Source: Omphalotus guepiniiformis
Lineage: Eukaryota; Basidiomycota; Agaricomycetes; Agaricales; Omphalotaceae
Length of the DNA: 64,000 nt
NCBI GenBank assembly: GCA_028554645.1
Contig: JAQOOI010000076.1
Location: 1,550,001-1,614,000, forward strand
Reading direction: 5' to 3'
Position numbers and translations under genes: made by a program. Within the stretch, counting starts at the first letter, position 1, and each line of letters starts with the position of its first letter. Positions 41,390-52,014 of the stretch are shown here, in pieces. The notes under the pieces are model-generated. The model saw only the letters and a program-made list of their open reading frames with translations, was not told the origin of the DNA and ran no database searches.

Positions 41390-42010
41390 TCAAGCAGAGC
41401 CAGATTGCCCGATCTTCCCTTGAACCATTACTCGTCCCAAAGTGATATCATTTTGCCCCTCAGCCATTCCAACTACGTGACTCAAAGCATTCCAAGACCT
41501 GTCACTGATATGTTTGGAACGACGAGATTTTTCGTCTCTATTGAGATCCTTTCGGGTCATCTGAGGTAGTTGATATTCCCGAGCGTCGGGAGGTAATCGA
41601 GGGTTCCAAACAGGAAGTTTTCGTGAAGACAGCCGCTGGTATTCGCGCGACATGAGCAACGCGAGGTTTCGCGTAACTTCATGTGGCAGGCCGCGTGAAA
41701 TGGACGACGTGTACAAAAAAGAGAGTGTGTTATTCACTGCAACATACACAGTTAGTTCCGAACTATATTGTTCAATACACAACGTACTCCTTTGCTCCCA
41801 AACTTTCAACCAATTTTCATGCTCTTGGTGCGCCTGCAGCGAAATCGCTTCGTCTTGCATTTGTTTCAGAATTCGAGCTGCATCAACGAAAATAGGCCGC
41901 CATAACTGACGCAGATTCCTTTTGGCGCGGCTTTGATGAAGAACAGCACTCGACGTTGTCCTGAGAAATAATCGATACAGGCTGGTGAACGATGGAGGCA
42001 GTGAAGCCAT
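41390..42010 (-). CDS. LYR-motif protein, probably mitochondrial
   Basis: Two exons (42010-41788 and 41736-41390) join in phase to 190 codons. The N-terminus MASLPPSFTSLYRLFLR has the L-Y-R tripeptide at the start of a helix, followed by a downstream Phe (PIFVDAARIL), as in the Complex1_LYR family. LYR proteins bind acyl-ACP and Fe-S delivery factors and help assemble mitochondrial complexes or ribosomes. The intron is 51 nt, a multiple of three and free of stops, with a CTAAC branch site and GTACGT donor, so unspliced RNA would still be readable. The C-terminal half (ISRGLPHEVTRNLALLM, then a basic stretch and WNALSHVVGMAEGQ) is longer than in small LYRM proteins. The specific client is unknown. 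Confidence 0.78.
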   Translation of the reverse strand: MASLPPSFTSLYRLFLRTTSSAVLHQSRAKRNLRQLWRPIFVDAARILKQMQDEAISLQAHQEHENWLKVWEQRSTLCIEQYSSELTVYVAVNNTLSFLYTSSISRGLPHEVTRNLALLMSREYQRLSSRKLPVWNPRLPPDAREYQLPQMTRKDLNRDEKSRRSKHISDRSWNALSHVVGMAEGQNDITLGRVMVQGKIGQSGSA

Positions 42011-42414
42011 GAAGTTGGTGATTACATAATTGATCCTCGTCTTTTCGGTGCCGGCTCGCCCACTGCATCTCTTAGTCTACTTAATCTCTATATTCTTTCT
42101 TCTCGTCGGTGCGGCGTGTACAGCGTCGCTCAAAGGCTCAAATCAAAGCAATCGATGGTTGAAGGTGCCTCTTAGCTCAGGGTCCGCGAAATGGCAAAGC
42201 AGGTCAAAGCTCGCCACAACTTAAACTGAATCCGGGCACTGTTATGATGGTCAAAGTATCGGGTATACGATATCAAGAGGTATATGTACATCAGAGACTA
42301 CATCAGAGTACAAACAACAAGAAGCTTCAACTTCGTTAATTGTCCGGACCCCGCAGCAGGACGACTAGATCCGACGCGCGTCCTTTTTGATCTACACTCG
42401 CGCAATCGTCAGTT
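42011..42414. other. Intergenic region
   Basis: 404 bp between two minus-strand genes. It should carry the LYR-gene promoter and the 3' UTR of the 81-residue gene. Nothing else seen. Confidence 0.45.
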
Positions 42415-42714
42415 TTAGCGCTGCGGCGCTACCGCATACATAGCCTGACCCACCTGGCTGACAGGAACGAGTTTACCAACGGCAATGCCGACTACATTCG
42501 GATGAAGAGGTCGCACTATTCTCGCGCGACATATTGTCGGTTCTGGGCTAGACTCAGACTGTGTGCTCTTCCTTCGAGGACTAGGATGTGCAGGATATGA
42601 TCCGGGGATTGCCTGCAATGAAGGGGTTCAGGATTTTCGCGAGGACCATCCGAAATACACGCGCACCTTGCTGTTACTCTCCGCGATGAAAGGATTTTGG
42701 CTCTGAGATGGCAT
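42415..42714 (-). CDS. Small hypothetical protein, 81 residues, two exons
   Basis: Exon 1 (42714-42667) encodes MPSQSQNPFIAESNSK. A 54 nt GT-AG intron follows, then exon 2 (42612-42415) encodes AIPGSYPAHPSPRRK and the rest, ending VSQVGQAMYAVAPQR. Phase is maintained, with a good acceptor (ttcattgcag). The C-terminal 45 residues (RARIVRPLHPNVVGIAVGKL and on) have the alternation of a small beta-rich fold. There is no signal peptide or membrane segment. The first exon is too short to be noticed as an open frame alone. Family unknown; confidence rests on the splice model and plausible composition. Confidence 0.6.
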
Positions 42715-43165
42715 TTTTTCTGCGAGGGGCAAAGCCAATTGGGATCAGAAGGTATCGGCGTGGAATGTTCAAAATGCTCGATGATGCTAATAGCCTCGTT
42801 TTATACTCATGCTGGATGGTGTTTTGTGGCAATCTTGCTCCTTGTTCGACGCACGGTGACTGGGTGGTCTGAATCAGTGGCATCGTTGAAAATTGCCTAT
42901 TGTGGCAATAGCTGCATCGTTTGTCCAACGACCACTCAAGATCAATGGTCTAGGATTAGCAATGGTCAAAGCGCTCGTCTGACCATTGTTCTTGACTACT
43001 TAATAGGGCACATAGGGCACACTCATTCCTAGGCCACAATTGCACTACTTATGTATAAATATCGAAGAGTTCGCTTTCGATAACACCATTTCACTGTCCC
43101 AGCGATCTTCTGCACAAGCCTCAGCCTCACCACTTCCACGCTATCTTGACCTCCACGTACACACA
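42715..43165. other. Divergent intergenic region
   Basis: 451 bp between the 81-residue gene (minus) and the zinc-ribbon gene (plus). It should contain both promoters. No other feature recognised. Confidence 0.45.
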
Positions 43166-44530
43166 ATGATTTCTGTAGCAGGTTCTAAACAGATGTACAA
43201 CGAATTTTCATTCTACGTGAGTTTTGTCAACTCCACATTGCACTTTGTGAATTCAACGTCTATCTTTCAAGCCAAAAGACCTCTTTCCTTCCGCGCCCGA
43301 GGAAATTGCTCTCCTTCTCAAGGAAGAAGAACCCACTGAAGATGCCGCCTCTATCACTTCACGCCTCAGCCTCGTGGTCGATGAAACTCATTTCCTCCAG
43401 CCCAGCGTAAGACTCGTTTCAGATCTCTACATCCGTGGTCATCGCTCATTATCGGATTTTCAGTCTGTTTCTTTCGCGTCGGACACGGCCTCCTCTGACG
43501 AAATTATCTTTGCCGATTTTACAGGAAGGGCTGGAGATCCTCTTTCTGCGTCTCTTTTTGGTCTGGATGCCCAGAGATATGATCCTAATAGGCGTTGGGT
43601 AATAATCCTTCAACCCTGTTCTGAGTTGGAGCGCAACTAATACCATCTCGTAGTCCCGAACTTCGTCAATCCAGAGCAGCTCTGATCTTGAAGCAATGTC
43701 CAAAAAGCCAGCTGCTGTTGAAGAAGTCGAAATAGCTCGTGCGGACCCTATGGATCCTCAACGTTACGACTTGTCTATTCGCTGTGTACGCATGCCTTCC
43801 AACTCATGCACGGCGCGAGAGATACTGACTCAGATTTTAGCTATCTCCTTCATACGACCCTGCCTTTCTATTGCCCAAGCAATGCCCGCGTTGCTCCATT
43901 CCCATCAACGGCGACAAGGAACTGTGTTCTACCTGTGATGTCTTCACGGAAAGTGAAGTTTCCTCTTACACATCGTTATCTAAGGCAAGTATTGAGGACG
44001 AAAGTCTGAGAAATAAAGACAGTCAACCCTGGGTAGCTTCTCTCCCGGGAGCCAACGTCCATATCACTGACCAGTGGCAAACTGGCGATACCATCACTAC
44101 GAGAGTCATTTTGCGTCCCGGTCCCTCTAACCTCTTGCGTTCCCCCCTTCTGCGCGCTGTCAGCCCTATCCCTCGCTCCAAAACTCCGAAAAGTCCTAAC
44201 CTCTTCTTGCATTCCCCCCTTCTGCGCGCTGTCAGCCCTACCCCTCGCTCCAGATCTCCTAAAAGCCCTAAGCAGGCCTTTCGTGCTCTGAATTGTATAG
44301 GAAAAGACGATACATTTGAGGAACAAGTCATCCAAGCTCTTGATCAGAGGGAGCAGGAGAGGCAAGGTGGAGGAATGACAATCTTTGTACATGAGCAGAG
44401 GCGCTGCTACAGTCTCGGCGAGGAGGAACGGGAACAGATGTGGAGGGATGCGAAATGCAATGTCTGCTTCGGCGGAGATCGTGAGGCATTCGAAAAAGCG
44501 TTCCCCCCTGGTTGCCCCCGCTGGTCTTGA
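43166..44530 (+). CDS. Hypothetical protein with a putative zinc ribbon
   Basis: Four exons (43166-43216, 43272-43598, 43654-43785, 43841-44530) join in phase to 400 codons, starting MISVAGSKQMYNEFSFY. The first 170 residues are acidic and Ser-rich (ALLLKEEEPTEDAAS). Around residues 185-202, CPRCSIPINGDKELCSTC has two CxxC knuckles 14 residues apart, consistent with a small zinc ribbon. Next is a basic Ser/Pro region made of two 23-residue copies (SPLLRAVSPxPRSxxPKSP). The C-terminus is helical and charged, with EQMWRDAKCNVCFGGDREAF adding another CxxC. I do not recognise the family. A nucleic-acid or protein-binding role would be a guess. Confidence 0.72.
44128..44270 (+). repeat. Two-copy direct repeat, about 69 bp, in coding sequence
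   Basis: Two adjacent copies share ccccccttctgcgcgctgtc and most of the following 35 bases (about 90 percent alike by eye). They encode SPLLRAVSPIPRSKTPKSP and SPLLRAVSPTPRSRSPKSP. A recent internal duplication. Confidence 0.85.
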
Positions 44531-44939
44531 TTGCCTTCTCCTCTAAATTGAGGGAACTGTTCGCATTTGTATTGTTCTGATCCTAAGATTATTTGTATTG
44601 CTAGTAATATCATTGTAATGGTTATCTCTAGATTTCGCTCTTTTTGGTCCTTCAAGTAATAGACATTCATTCTCGTTTGAGAAGTTTGCACTTTGTTTTG
44701 AAAATGAATTATGAGTAGCTGGCGTCTAAAGGTATCCCTCCCTGTTCGGGCTGCCAGCGTGTGGATTAAACTTCTGCGATTGTGCACTCATTTTCGGTAA
44801 GTACTACTGTAGCCACTGCCGGCGGCCCATACCCAACGCGGTTGCTTGCAGTTGATTGTCTCTAAAGCCATTGACCACTGATTTCTGCTTTTGGACTACC
44901 AACACTCAAACTACTACAACTCAGGCTCCCGACTTCAAA
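44531..44939. other. Intergenic region
   Basis: 409 bp between the zinc-ribbon gene and CWC15, both plus. It should hold the CWC15 promoter. No other feature is seen. Confidence 0.45.
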
Positions 44940-45984
44940 ATGTCCACAGCTCACAGACCGACATGGGATCCAGCACAAGCCAAAGATGTCAAAGGGGGCT
45001 CGAGGCAATTCTCTGTGCGGGATATGGCCTCCCACACTAAACTCAAATTCCGGTGAGAACTTGTTCACAACCTTGCCATTGAGTTTGATCCCAACGAATT
45101 ATTTAGACAAGTAGGTCAAACGTCTGCTGCAGAGGTGCAGAAGCGTGATCTTCGTGCAGAACTACTAGCTGCTGAACAGGAAGCTAGAAATAAGAAGCGA
45201 AAGGCAGAGGGCAAGCCGTTAGAAGTGGAGGCTAGTTCTGCCATTGCTGCTGTGGACGACGAGGCAAATAAGCGGAGAAAGCTGTTGCAGGACGCCTTAG
45301 AGATGGACAAAGATGATGATGATGATGACGAGGGCGACAATGACTCAAAAAATGGTGAGGACAAGGAGAAGGACGACGAGTGAGTCTTCAATGCCTTGTT
45401 TTCTCTTCTGTGCCTCCCACCTAACGTACAAATGTCCGTTTCAGAGACGAGGACTCAGAGGATGACGACGAAGATGACACTGCAGAGCTGCTACGGGAAC
45501 TGGAGAAGATCAAGCGGGAACGCGCAGAAGAGAAAGCACGATTAGAGAGCGAGCAGTCTGCCTCTGAAGCTGCAACACGAGAAGCAGAGATAGCAACAGC
45601 TAATCCCTTGCTGAACCTTGCAGCTGCTCTTGGCCAGACACCTACTGGTGTTAATACTGCCGCTCCCGGGACGTTCGCTGTGAAAAGACGTTGGGACGAC
45701 GGTTCGTCCTAGCTCTCTGACCATGACCGCACATGAAAGATTTACGTTGTTTTCCTTTCAAGATTTAATATTCAAGAATCAGGCCATGAGCTCAAGAGAT
45801 AAACCTCAAGGACAGTTTGTCAATGACTTATTGCGGACGGAGTTCCATAAGTCAGTTTGCATTGCTTGCTTTTCCGTCGAATGCACTTACTCATATCCGT
45901 GATAGAAAGTTCATGGCTAAGTTCATTAAGGTTCGTGTTCACTGTGTCTGGCATCCTCTTCAGTAACTGACTATTTTACAGTGA
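44940..45984 (+). CDS. CWC15: Pre-mRNA-splicing factor Cwc15
   Basis: Six exons (44940-45052, 45107-45379, 45445-45701, 45763-45850, 45906-45930, 45982-45984) join in phase to 253 codons. The N-terminus [16 protein letters not shown], then [20 protein letters not shown], a long acidic tract ([11 protein letters not shown]), a coiled coil ([20 protein letters not shown]) and the conserved end [35 protein letters not shown] match the Cwf15/Cwc15 family over its whole length. The protein is part of the Prp19-associated core of the active spliceosome. Two introns use GTTCGT donors, and the final exon would contribute only the TGA stop codon. Confidence 0.94.
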
Positions 45985-46297
45985 TTGCTATTTGTACATT
46001 GACGCGGTATTGGGTGTATCACAAATTTGTAGGGGGCTACTTTCCTTCATTATTGGTATAACGTCCACTGGGCTAGCTCCTTCAATAAATTTGGGGCTCG
46101 TTTTGGTGCATGTATCATCGTCCCATTTCGTACTGGTTTCGAAAGCTGTCTGATACTAGTTCGTTGAAAGACTCAGGCATCTCGATCCATGACAGCGACC
46201 GCATGTATATCTCTATATTTACTTATATCTAGGAGCCCTCCTTCATTAATTGAATAGATACGACACATTCACTTCTATCTCAACCTCCTGAAAGTCA
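45985..46297. other. Convergent intergenic region
   Basis: About 310 bp between the 3' ends of CWC15 and the pseudouridine synthase gene. No gene seen. Confidence 0.45.
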
Positions 46298-48552
46298 TCA
46301 ATCCCGATTCCAAGTCCATCCTTCCGTACTCCACTCTGGCATCTCGGTCTCAAAGCATCCTAAACTCGTTGTATACCTCAACGCATGCAGAAAGATATAC
46401 AGTTTTTCAGGGTTCGGGTCAGGATGAAGCGGGAGATAACACTCAGGGCAATACAACTGCTTTTCCGAGGGGTCACTAACGGGACCTGAAGGGAACTGCT
46501 CTGGCATGTCATTGACATCGGAAGTGGAAACCATGCCACGAGCCAGCTCGAGTGCCTCTGCTGCGGTTAGCTGAATAGGCTGGGATTGGTCGACGGATTC
46601 AGTCGCCGCGGTCGTTCCCGTGTTCGGTGCAGGTGGCGGAGCAGGAGCATCTGTAACATCAACTTCCAATGGCGTCGTGATCTCACTCGTCAGTTCGCTG
46701 CTCGCTTCTTGACCGGAAAGTGTCGATGGTTTTTGGTTGATGTGTATACCCTTCATCGCATCATTGAGCTGTTGATCAACGAACTCTCCCTTGTCTCGAC
46801 GCTTCTTGTTCCGTGGTGGGGGTTTCTTGAGCGCGAGCTCCCGAGGTGCACGCAGAGTACCTTTAGCACGAAAGATGACATCCCGCCAGCGACTCCAATC
46901 TTCTGCCTCGTCCTATGTGAACCAGTTGAGCATCATTTAATCGACGCGCAGGTGAAATCTCCTTTTACCTTCATGTTCCTCAGCCTCGTAATCACTCCTA
47001 CCGCCTCACTTGAGAGTGGCACAGGTGACCCCATACCAATGTCTTCGCCCGTCTCTCGAGGAAATAGTCTCGGCGGAGCTGTTGTGTCTTCCTGCTCACT
47101 AGGACGGCCCAGTGATTCAGAATTACCGTGCGTCTCCGCAAGATGTGGCGGTGGGGCGGGGGCAGAGCGTTCATCACTTGGAACGGTATCGATACCACCT
47201 TTACCCATTTTCTCTCCCTAAAGATATCAATATCAATGGTTCAGAAAAACGTCGACGTCGACAGGACTAGGAGGAAACTAGTTCACCCAAATCTTGGAGT
47301 CTCCATAGACAGGATCATTCGAGATAGGATGCCCAAGGTATTGCAGATGCACTCGGAGCTGATGAGCTAGACGTGCGATGAACATTAGCATTCACTCGGT
47401 CTTTGATCCACTGAGCATAATTACATCGACCGGTTAGAGGTTTGCCTAGAATGCAATCAGTAATAGATTCTAGGGAAAAGAGGAGGAACGTACAATGAAC
47501 CACGCTTGTATCCGTATTTTCATCATATCTTATGCGAGTGAATATCGTTTTAGCAGGCTAAAAGAGATAATTTAGTGGAAGAAAAATCTAACATCAACGA
47601 AACTACTTGCCTTCCCCTCAGGGTGAACAATGTTCAAACCCATCTGACGATCTACTGTGAGTAAAGGTTCTTCACACACGACGTCACCTCTGCAGCGAAG
47701 AATTAGCAAAACAGATACATAGCGACGATGGGACATACTCCGGGAACTTGCCATTGCAACGCGCAACGTACTCCTTGCGAACAGATCCCGACACGAACTC
47801 TTTTGTGAGCATGCGTGCACAGGCAGCCGATGTAGGAATTATCATGAGCCCCGACGTCAATCGATCTAGTCTGTTAACCGCTAGGAATACTTTGAGTGAC
47901 TGGAATAGAGCTAGCAAGCATTAACGACGCACTATAGACCTTTTCATACCCAAAATCACTCATCAGAATGGATACCAGTGTATTTCGATAGTATCGCCCG
48001 GAAGCATGAACCGGCTGTGAAAATGAAAGCTTTCAGATGAAGTGAGAAACCACGGAATGAACACGGACGAACGAACGATGCTTCCAGGTTTGTCTACGAC
48101 CAAAAACTCCCGCTCCTTCTCCTCTAGTAGGATTTTAACAGGCGTAGCTGTGACAGGTGGTTCATGGCGATGCACAACATTTCTATCCGATAGAATTTAG
48201 AAAACTTTTATCATACAGATGGAAAATGGACCCACTCCATACGGTCTCCATTTTGTATGATGGTATCGGCTCTTGCGACTTCGCCATTGATAGTTGTGAC
48301 TCCCGATTCCAATGCATATCTCTACGGCGAAGAAAGGTCAGTGAAATCTCTAGATAGCTCGCTCAGGACACATACGTAGTACTCCATCGACCGATCGCGA
48401 AACTCGGTCGAAACTACTTCCAACAACTCACGTCCAAGCCATCTCTCTTTAGCGTAGGTCGTATACGGGTACCAGTATGGGGGTATCTTCTTTAATCCCG
48501 GCGGCGTATGCGGTGTTGCAGACTGTTCACCGCCGAGAGAGGTCATCACCAT
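46298..48552 (-). CDS. RluA-family tRNA pseudouridine synthase (Pus9/Rib2-like)
   Basis: A multi-exon gene starts at the ATG of [15 protein letters not shown]. An S4-like part ([20 protein letters not shown], then [15 protein letters not shown]) precedes the catalytic domain: [34 protein letters not shown] with the catalytic Asp, then [20 protein letters not shown] and ISNDPVYGD. The [10 protein letters not shown] form is typical of Pus8/Pus9/Rib2, which make pseudouridine-32 in tRNAs. After [11 protein letters not shown] the protein continues about 250 residues through a Pro/Ala-rich linker to a tail with [20 protein letters not shown]. This has a CxxC but is not the deaminase domain of yeast Rib2. 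Adjacent coding blocks that look separate join in phase through an intron near 47,220-47,285. Some exon ends are approximate. Confidence 0.88.
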
Positions 48553-48823
48553 TGAAGCGATAATGTGTTTAAACTGATCTGCTACGGGAATCAAAGGAGG
48601 AGGTCGAACGACGCGAACACGTCCAATGATATTGGAAAATCCTGGAGTGGCCACGGTGGTAGATATAGCTCTTTCGCCAACCGAAAGATTTGAAACTGAT
48701 TGATGTGACAGTAATGAGAAGAGAAATAAAATTTCTACCGGCTACTTATGCCGGCAACCCATCCAAAATGTAGTATATACAGTTACTGTACAAAGCATCT
48801 TGCCTTAAATTTCTGCCTAAAAA

Positions 48824-50208
48824 TCATTGTTGCATTCGTACTCGTTTAACATCGAAACGCCCCCTCCTACCCCTGTCAATCAAAACGACACTGTGCTTCT
48901 CACAACACACTTTGAGCCTTTCCACGACCCCATGCGCTGTGGCATGTGTATAAAGTAGCACCACCTGCTTCAAAGCAGGTAGCATCGACTCAGAGATGGC
49001 CACCTTCAGTGCAAGTATATGTTCATCCGCACCAGCGAGAAACGTCAGCGCTTCCAATACCGGGAATTTGCTCAGACTCTGCAAACCATATCCCGGATAG
49101 GCTTTGGACGCGAACGCGTTGACATTCACCGCCAATTTGCGTAGACTTGTCATATTGGAGGCCAATGCATCCGTTATTAGCACCCCATCATCATCTCCCT
49201 TTGTAGTGGGATATAAGATAAGATGTCGGAGTGACGAGCTCCATTTTTCTAGAGCCTGTTGTGCATCCTCTCTCGCCTCCTCCAACGTAAAGTACATTGA
49301 AGGAATCGCCTCCAAGTTGGGAGCGATGAGGGCGAGACTTCGAAAATGCATATAATTCCAGGCACTCCGCCATTGAAAAACTCTGAGTTCGGGACAGGCA
49401 TTTACTCGTGGGTAGAGTAGAGCAAATCGAAGAGAAATGTCTTGAAGACGCTGTTCGCTCTTTTTTTCCATGAACTGGATTCGCTGTTTGCGAAACTGGT
49501 CGTCGGTTACCTGGTTGTCCCACGAGTATGTATTGACCGGTTGTTCTTCCTCTTTGCCCGGCTCCCAAGCCAATCCGTCGCTATCAAGAGTCGCGCGGTC
49601 GTCGAATAGGACGGTTTCAATGCGAGGAAGATGCTGCACTAGAGCCAGTAGCGTATCGAAAGAACAAAATGGATCACATGTGTTCCAGAAGGTTTTCCTA
49701 GAATCGCGGTAATGAGTGATCACGTTACAAGTCCGAAAGCAAGATCTATCATCTTTTACCTCGAAAGATTCAAATGCCTGAGCAATCTCAAACCCTTGAT
49801 AGCATCATGGTACTCGGTCAATAGGCACTCATGCCACCCGGCAAGCTGTAAAGTCTGTACTTTTGGACAAAGTCGAATCAACTTGATTTGATTCCTCGCC
49901 TCAACCTTGGTCATTCGGGTTGTAAGATGAATCTCCCGGACCATCAGTGATAAGTGCAAGTTCTTTTCCAAAACTTCGCAGAGTTTCTCCAATGCACGTT
50001 CATCGTTGTCTCCATAGCCAAGATAAATAGCAGTGTATAGAGCGCGCTCTGCAGCAGCATGCCATGATTGACAGACGCGTAGAACGGGTACTAGCAGATG
50101 GGGCGCGTGAAAGGAGTGCCGCTCGAGTTCCGACTCTTTGAAACTTTCAAAGAAGAGGAGACCGAAAATTATTCCTAGGAGCTCTGGAGCAATAACTGCG
50201 AAGCCCAT
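48824..50208 (-). CDS. F-box-like protein with leucine-rich-repeat-like C-terminus
   Basis: Two exons (50208-49760 and 49697-48824) join in phase to 441 codons. The first 60 residues, IAPELLGIIFGLLFF followed by LLVPVLRVCQSWHAAAERAL, match the F-box pattern of agaricomycete proteins. The remainder has irregular leucine-rich elements (LIRLCPKVQTLQLAGWHECL, LRLLRHLNLSRKTFW, SLRHLILYP, ALKQVVLLYTHA) as in FBXL-type substrate receptors. It would bind Skp1 in an SCF ubiquitin ligase; the substrate is unknown. The start ATG at MGFAVIAPELL is the first in frame. Confidence 0.83.
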
Positions 50209-50508
50209 GATGATAGTGGATGGAGTGGAGAGGGAAGAAGACTCTTCAAGGTTCTCCTTCAAAGATTCTTTGAAGGTTCTTTATCATGAGTCGCGTTCAA
50301 ATATAACTACCACGTGGTCACGTTACCTAAGAGGCAGGCAGGGTGATAAGTTAAAGATGAAAATTCTCTTGAACGTTCGCGATGCAGGACGCTCGTCAAA
50401 AAATCGAACGAGTAAGCAGGGATAAATCCGATTGCACAAGGTTGCTCAACTAAGTTTAGTCTCGTGAGTCGTATGAACCACATAGCATTTCGTGAACGAA
50501 CAATCATG
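50209..50508. other. F-box gene upstream region
   Basis: 300 bp between the F-box start and the YTM1 3' end. Overlapping short direct repeats (cttcaaagattctttgaagg) lie just before the start codon. Nothing else. Confidence 0.45.
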
Positions 50509-52014
50509 TTACACCCGAGTATCCTCTGCTGCCTTCCATATTTCCAATCCTCCTTCTCCTCCAATAGCCACAATTCCTCGCATCCAGTCGACGCTCAGAA
50601 TTTTCTTTTTTCCTTCCCAGGCTTTGAAACTAGTCATAGCACTTCGGGTGCTCCGCAAGTCCCATAGACGAGCTACTCCGTCATATGCACCAGTGACAAT
50701 CTGGTGCGGAGTAGACCCTGCAGCTATGCTTGATGGAGTAGCTGCATGAGGCAGAGACCCTAAGGAAGAGCTGATGTTTGAGGTAGACGACATCCGTGTG
50801 TCATACAGAGTCACTGTGCGATCCGTAGACGCAGCTAGGACTGTGTTGCCATCCGAGTTCAGAACAAGGTGTAGGAATGGCTTCTCTGAAGCTGTCTACA
50901 TGCAAAGTCAGCCAATACGAAAATGAAACGACTGCTATTAAACATACCACAGTATGAGTACAAATTCCGTTTTCTACGTCCCAGATCCGCACTGTAGAAT
51001 CGAATCCACAGCTATACGCCGTCTTCTCGTGGCCTTCATTTCCGAAGATAACTCTAGACACTCTAGCTGTATGAGATTTCAACACCATCGCAGGTGCTTT
51101 CCGTTTTGGCTCCTCTATTGAATCACCATTCAGCTTGCGCCGCTTCTTGGGTTCCCCTTCATTCACTGACGGGTCGGGTACTTCATCGGACGATGGAATG
51201 TTGGTATCCCATAGCCCTATGAGCGTATCCCAAGACGATGTGAGCAAGTGCGAGCCAGACGAATTGGACGCGATGGAAGACACAGGACTGGTGTGTAAGT
51301 AGAGTTTGGCAAGTGTCTTCGACGTTGATTTTTCAGAAGGGTCAGAAGAGAGCGTTACACGGGTGAGTTGCGCCGTGAGGTCTTGCGAAGACGTCGCGAT
51401 TAACTGAGAGGACTCTTCGGCAGAGTCGTTTGATTTTGTGGAAGGTACAACACATATCCCAGTGACCGGGGCCGAGTGTACTTGCTTGCTGAACGCCATG
51501 TTTTGAGAGTAGTCAAAAGCGCGGATGTAGCCGTCATAGGAAGCGGTCAGGAAATATCTACGAAACGAAACGTCAACGCGATGTCAACAACAGAGAAAGT
51601 ATACTGTGCGTCGTACCCCGGAAGAGAGCAAGTAACAGAAGAAACCCAATCTTCATGTGGGATATCAGACATTTTCTGAGGCGGCATAACCGACTCGATA
51701 TATTCAATCTTCAAAGTCTCTTCCTATCACTTCGACAATGAGGATCACATTTGAATCAAAACATTTAGGAAACATACTTCTCCAACACCATTTTCAGCGC
51801 ACCATTCTCCAAGGCTAGTTCTGAGCACTTCTCCTCTGACGAGAAAATCAAAAGGAATGGGTTTTGGTAAGGACAAGGCCTTGTTTACTAGTTGCGACAG
51901 GTGAAATCGCTTCCAGCTTGTTGGAATCATAAATTTTTGAGAGGGTAATGGATAAGCGGTCTGAGTATTGAATATGACCGGGCATGACGGCGCTGTTGAG
52001 GACGTCGAGGCCAT
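50509..52014 (-). CDS. YTM1: Ribosome biogenesis WD-repeat protein Ytm1/WDR12
   Basis: About four exons on the minus strand start MASTSSTAPSCPVIFNTQT. The N-terminal NLE-like ubiquitin-fold (CPVIFNTQTAYPLPSQKFMI, FHLSQLVNKAL) is followed by WD repeats: DWVSSVTCSLPGYFLTASYD, HSAPVTGICVVPST, SPVSSIASNSSGSHLLTSSW, TARVSRVIFGNEGHEKTAYS, HQIVTGAYDGVARLWDLRST and ILSVDWMRGIVAIGGEGGLE. A basic insertion (EPKKRRKLNG) may be a nuclear signal. This is the Ytm1 layout. Ytm1 acts with Nop7 and Erb1 in 60S subunit assembly in the nucleolus, and its NLE domain is removed by the Rea1 ATPase. Length and order are complete. Confidence 0.92.

Noticed and set aside
46933..47208. Separate small gene starting [11 protein letters not shown]
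   Set aside because: It joins in phase through an intron to the pseudouridine synthase exon ending [11 protein letters not shown], so it is part of that gene.
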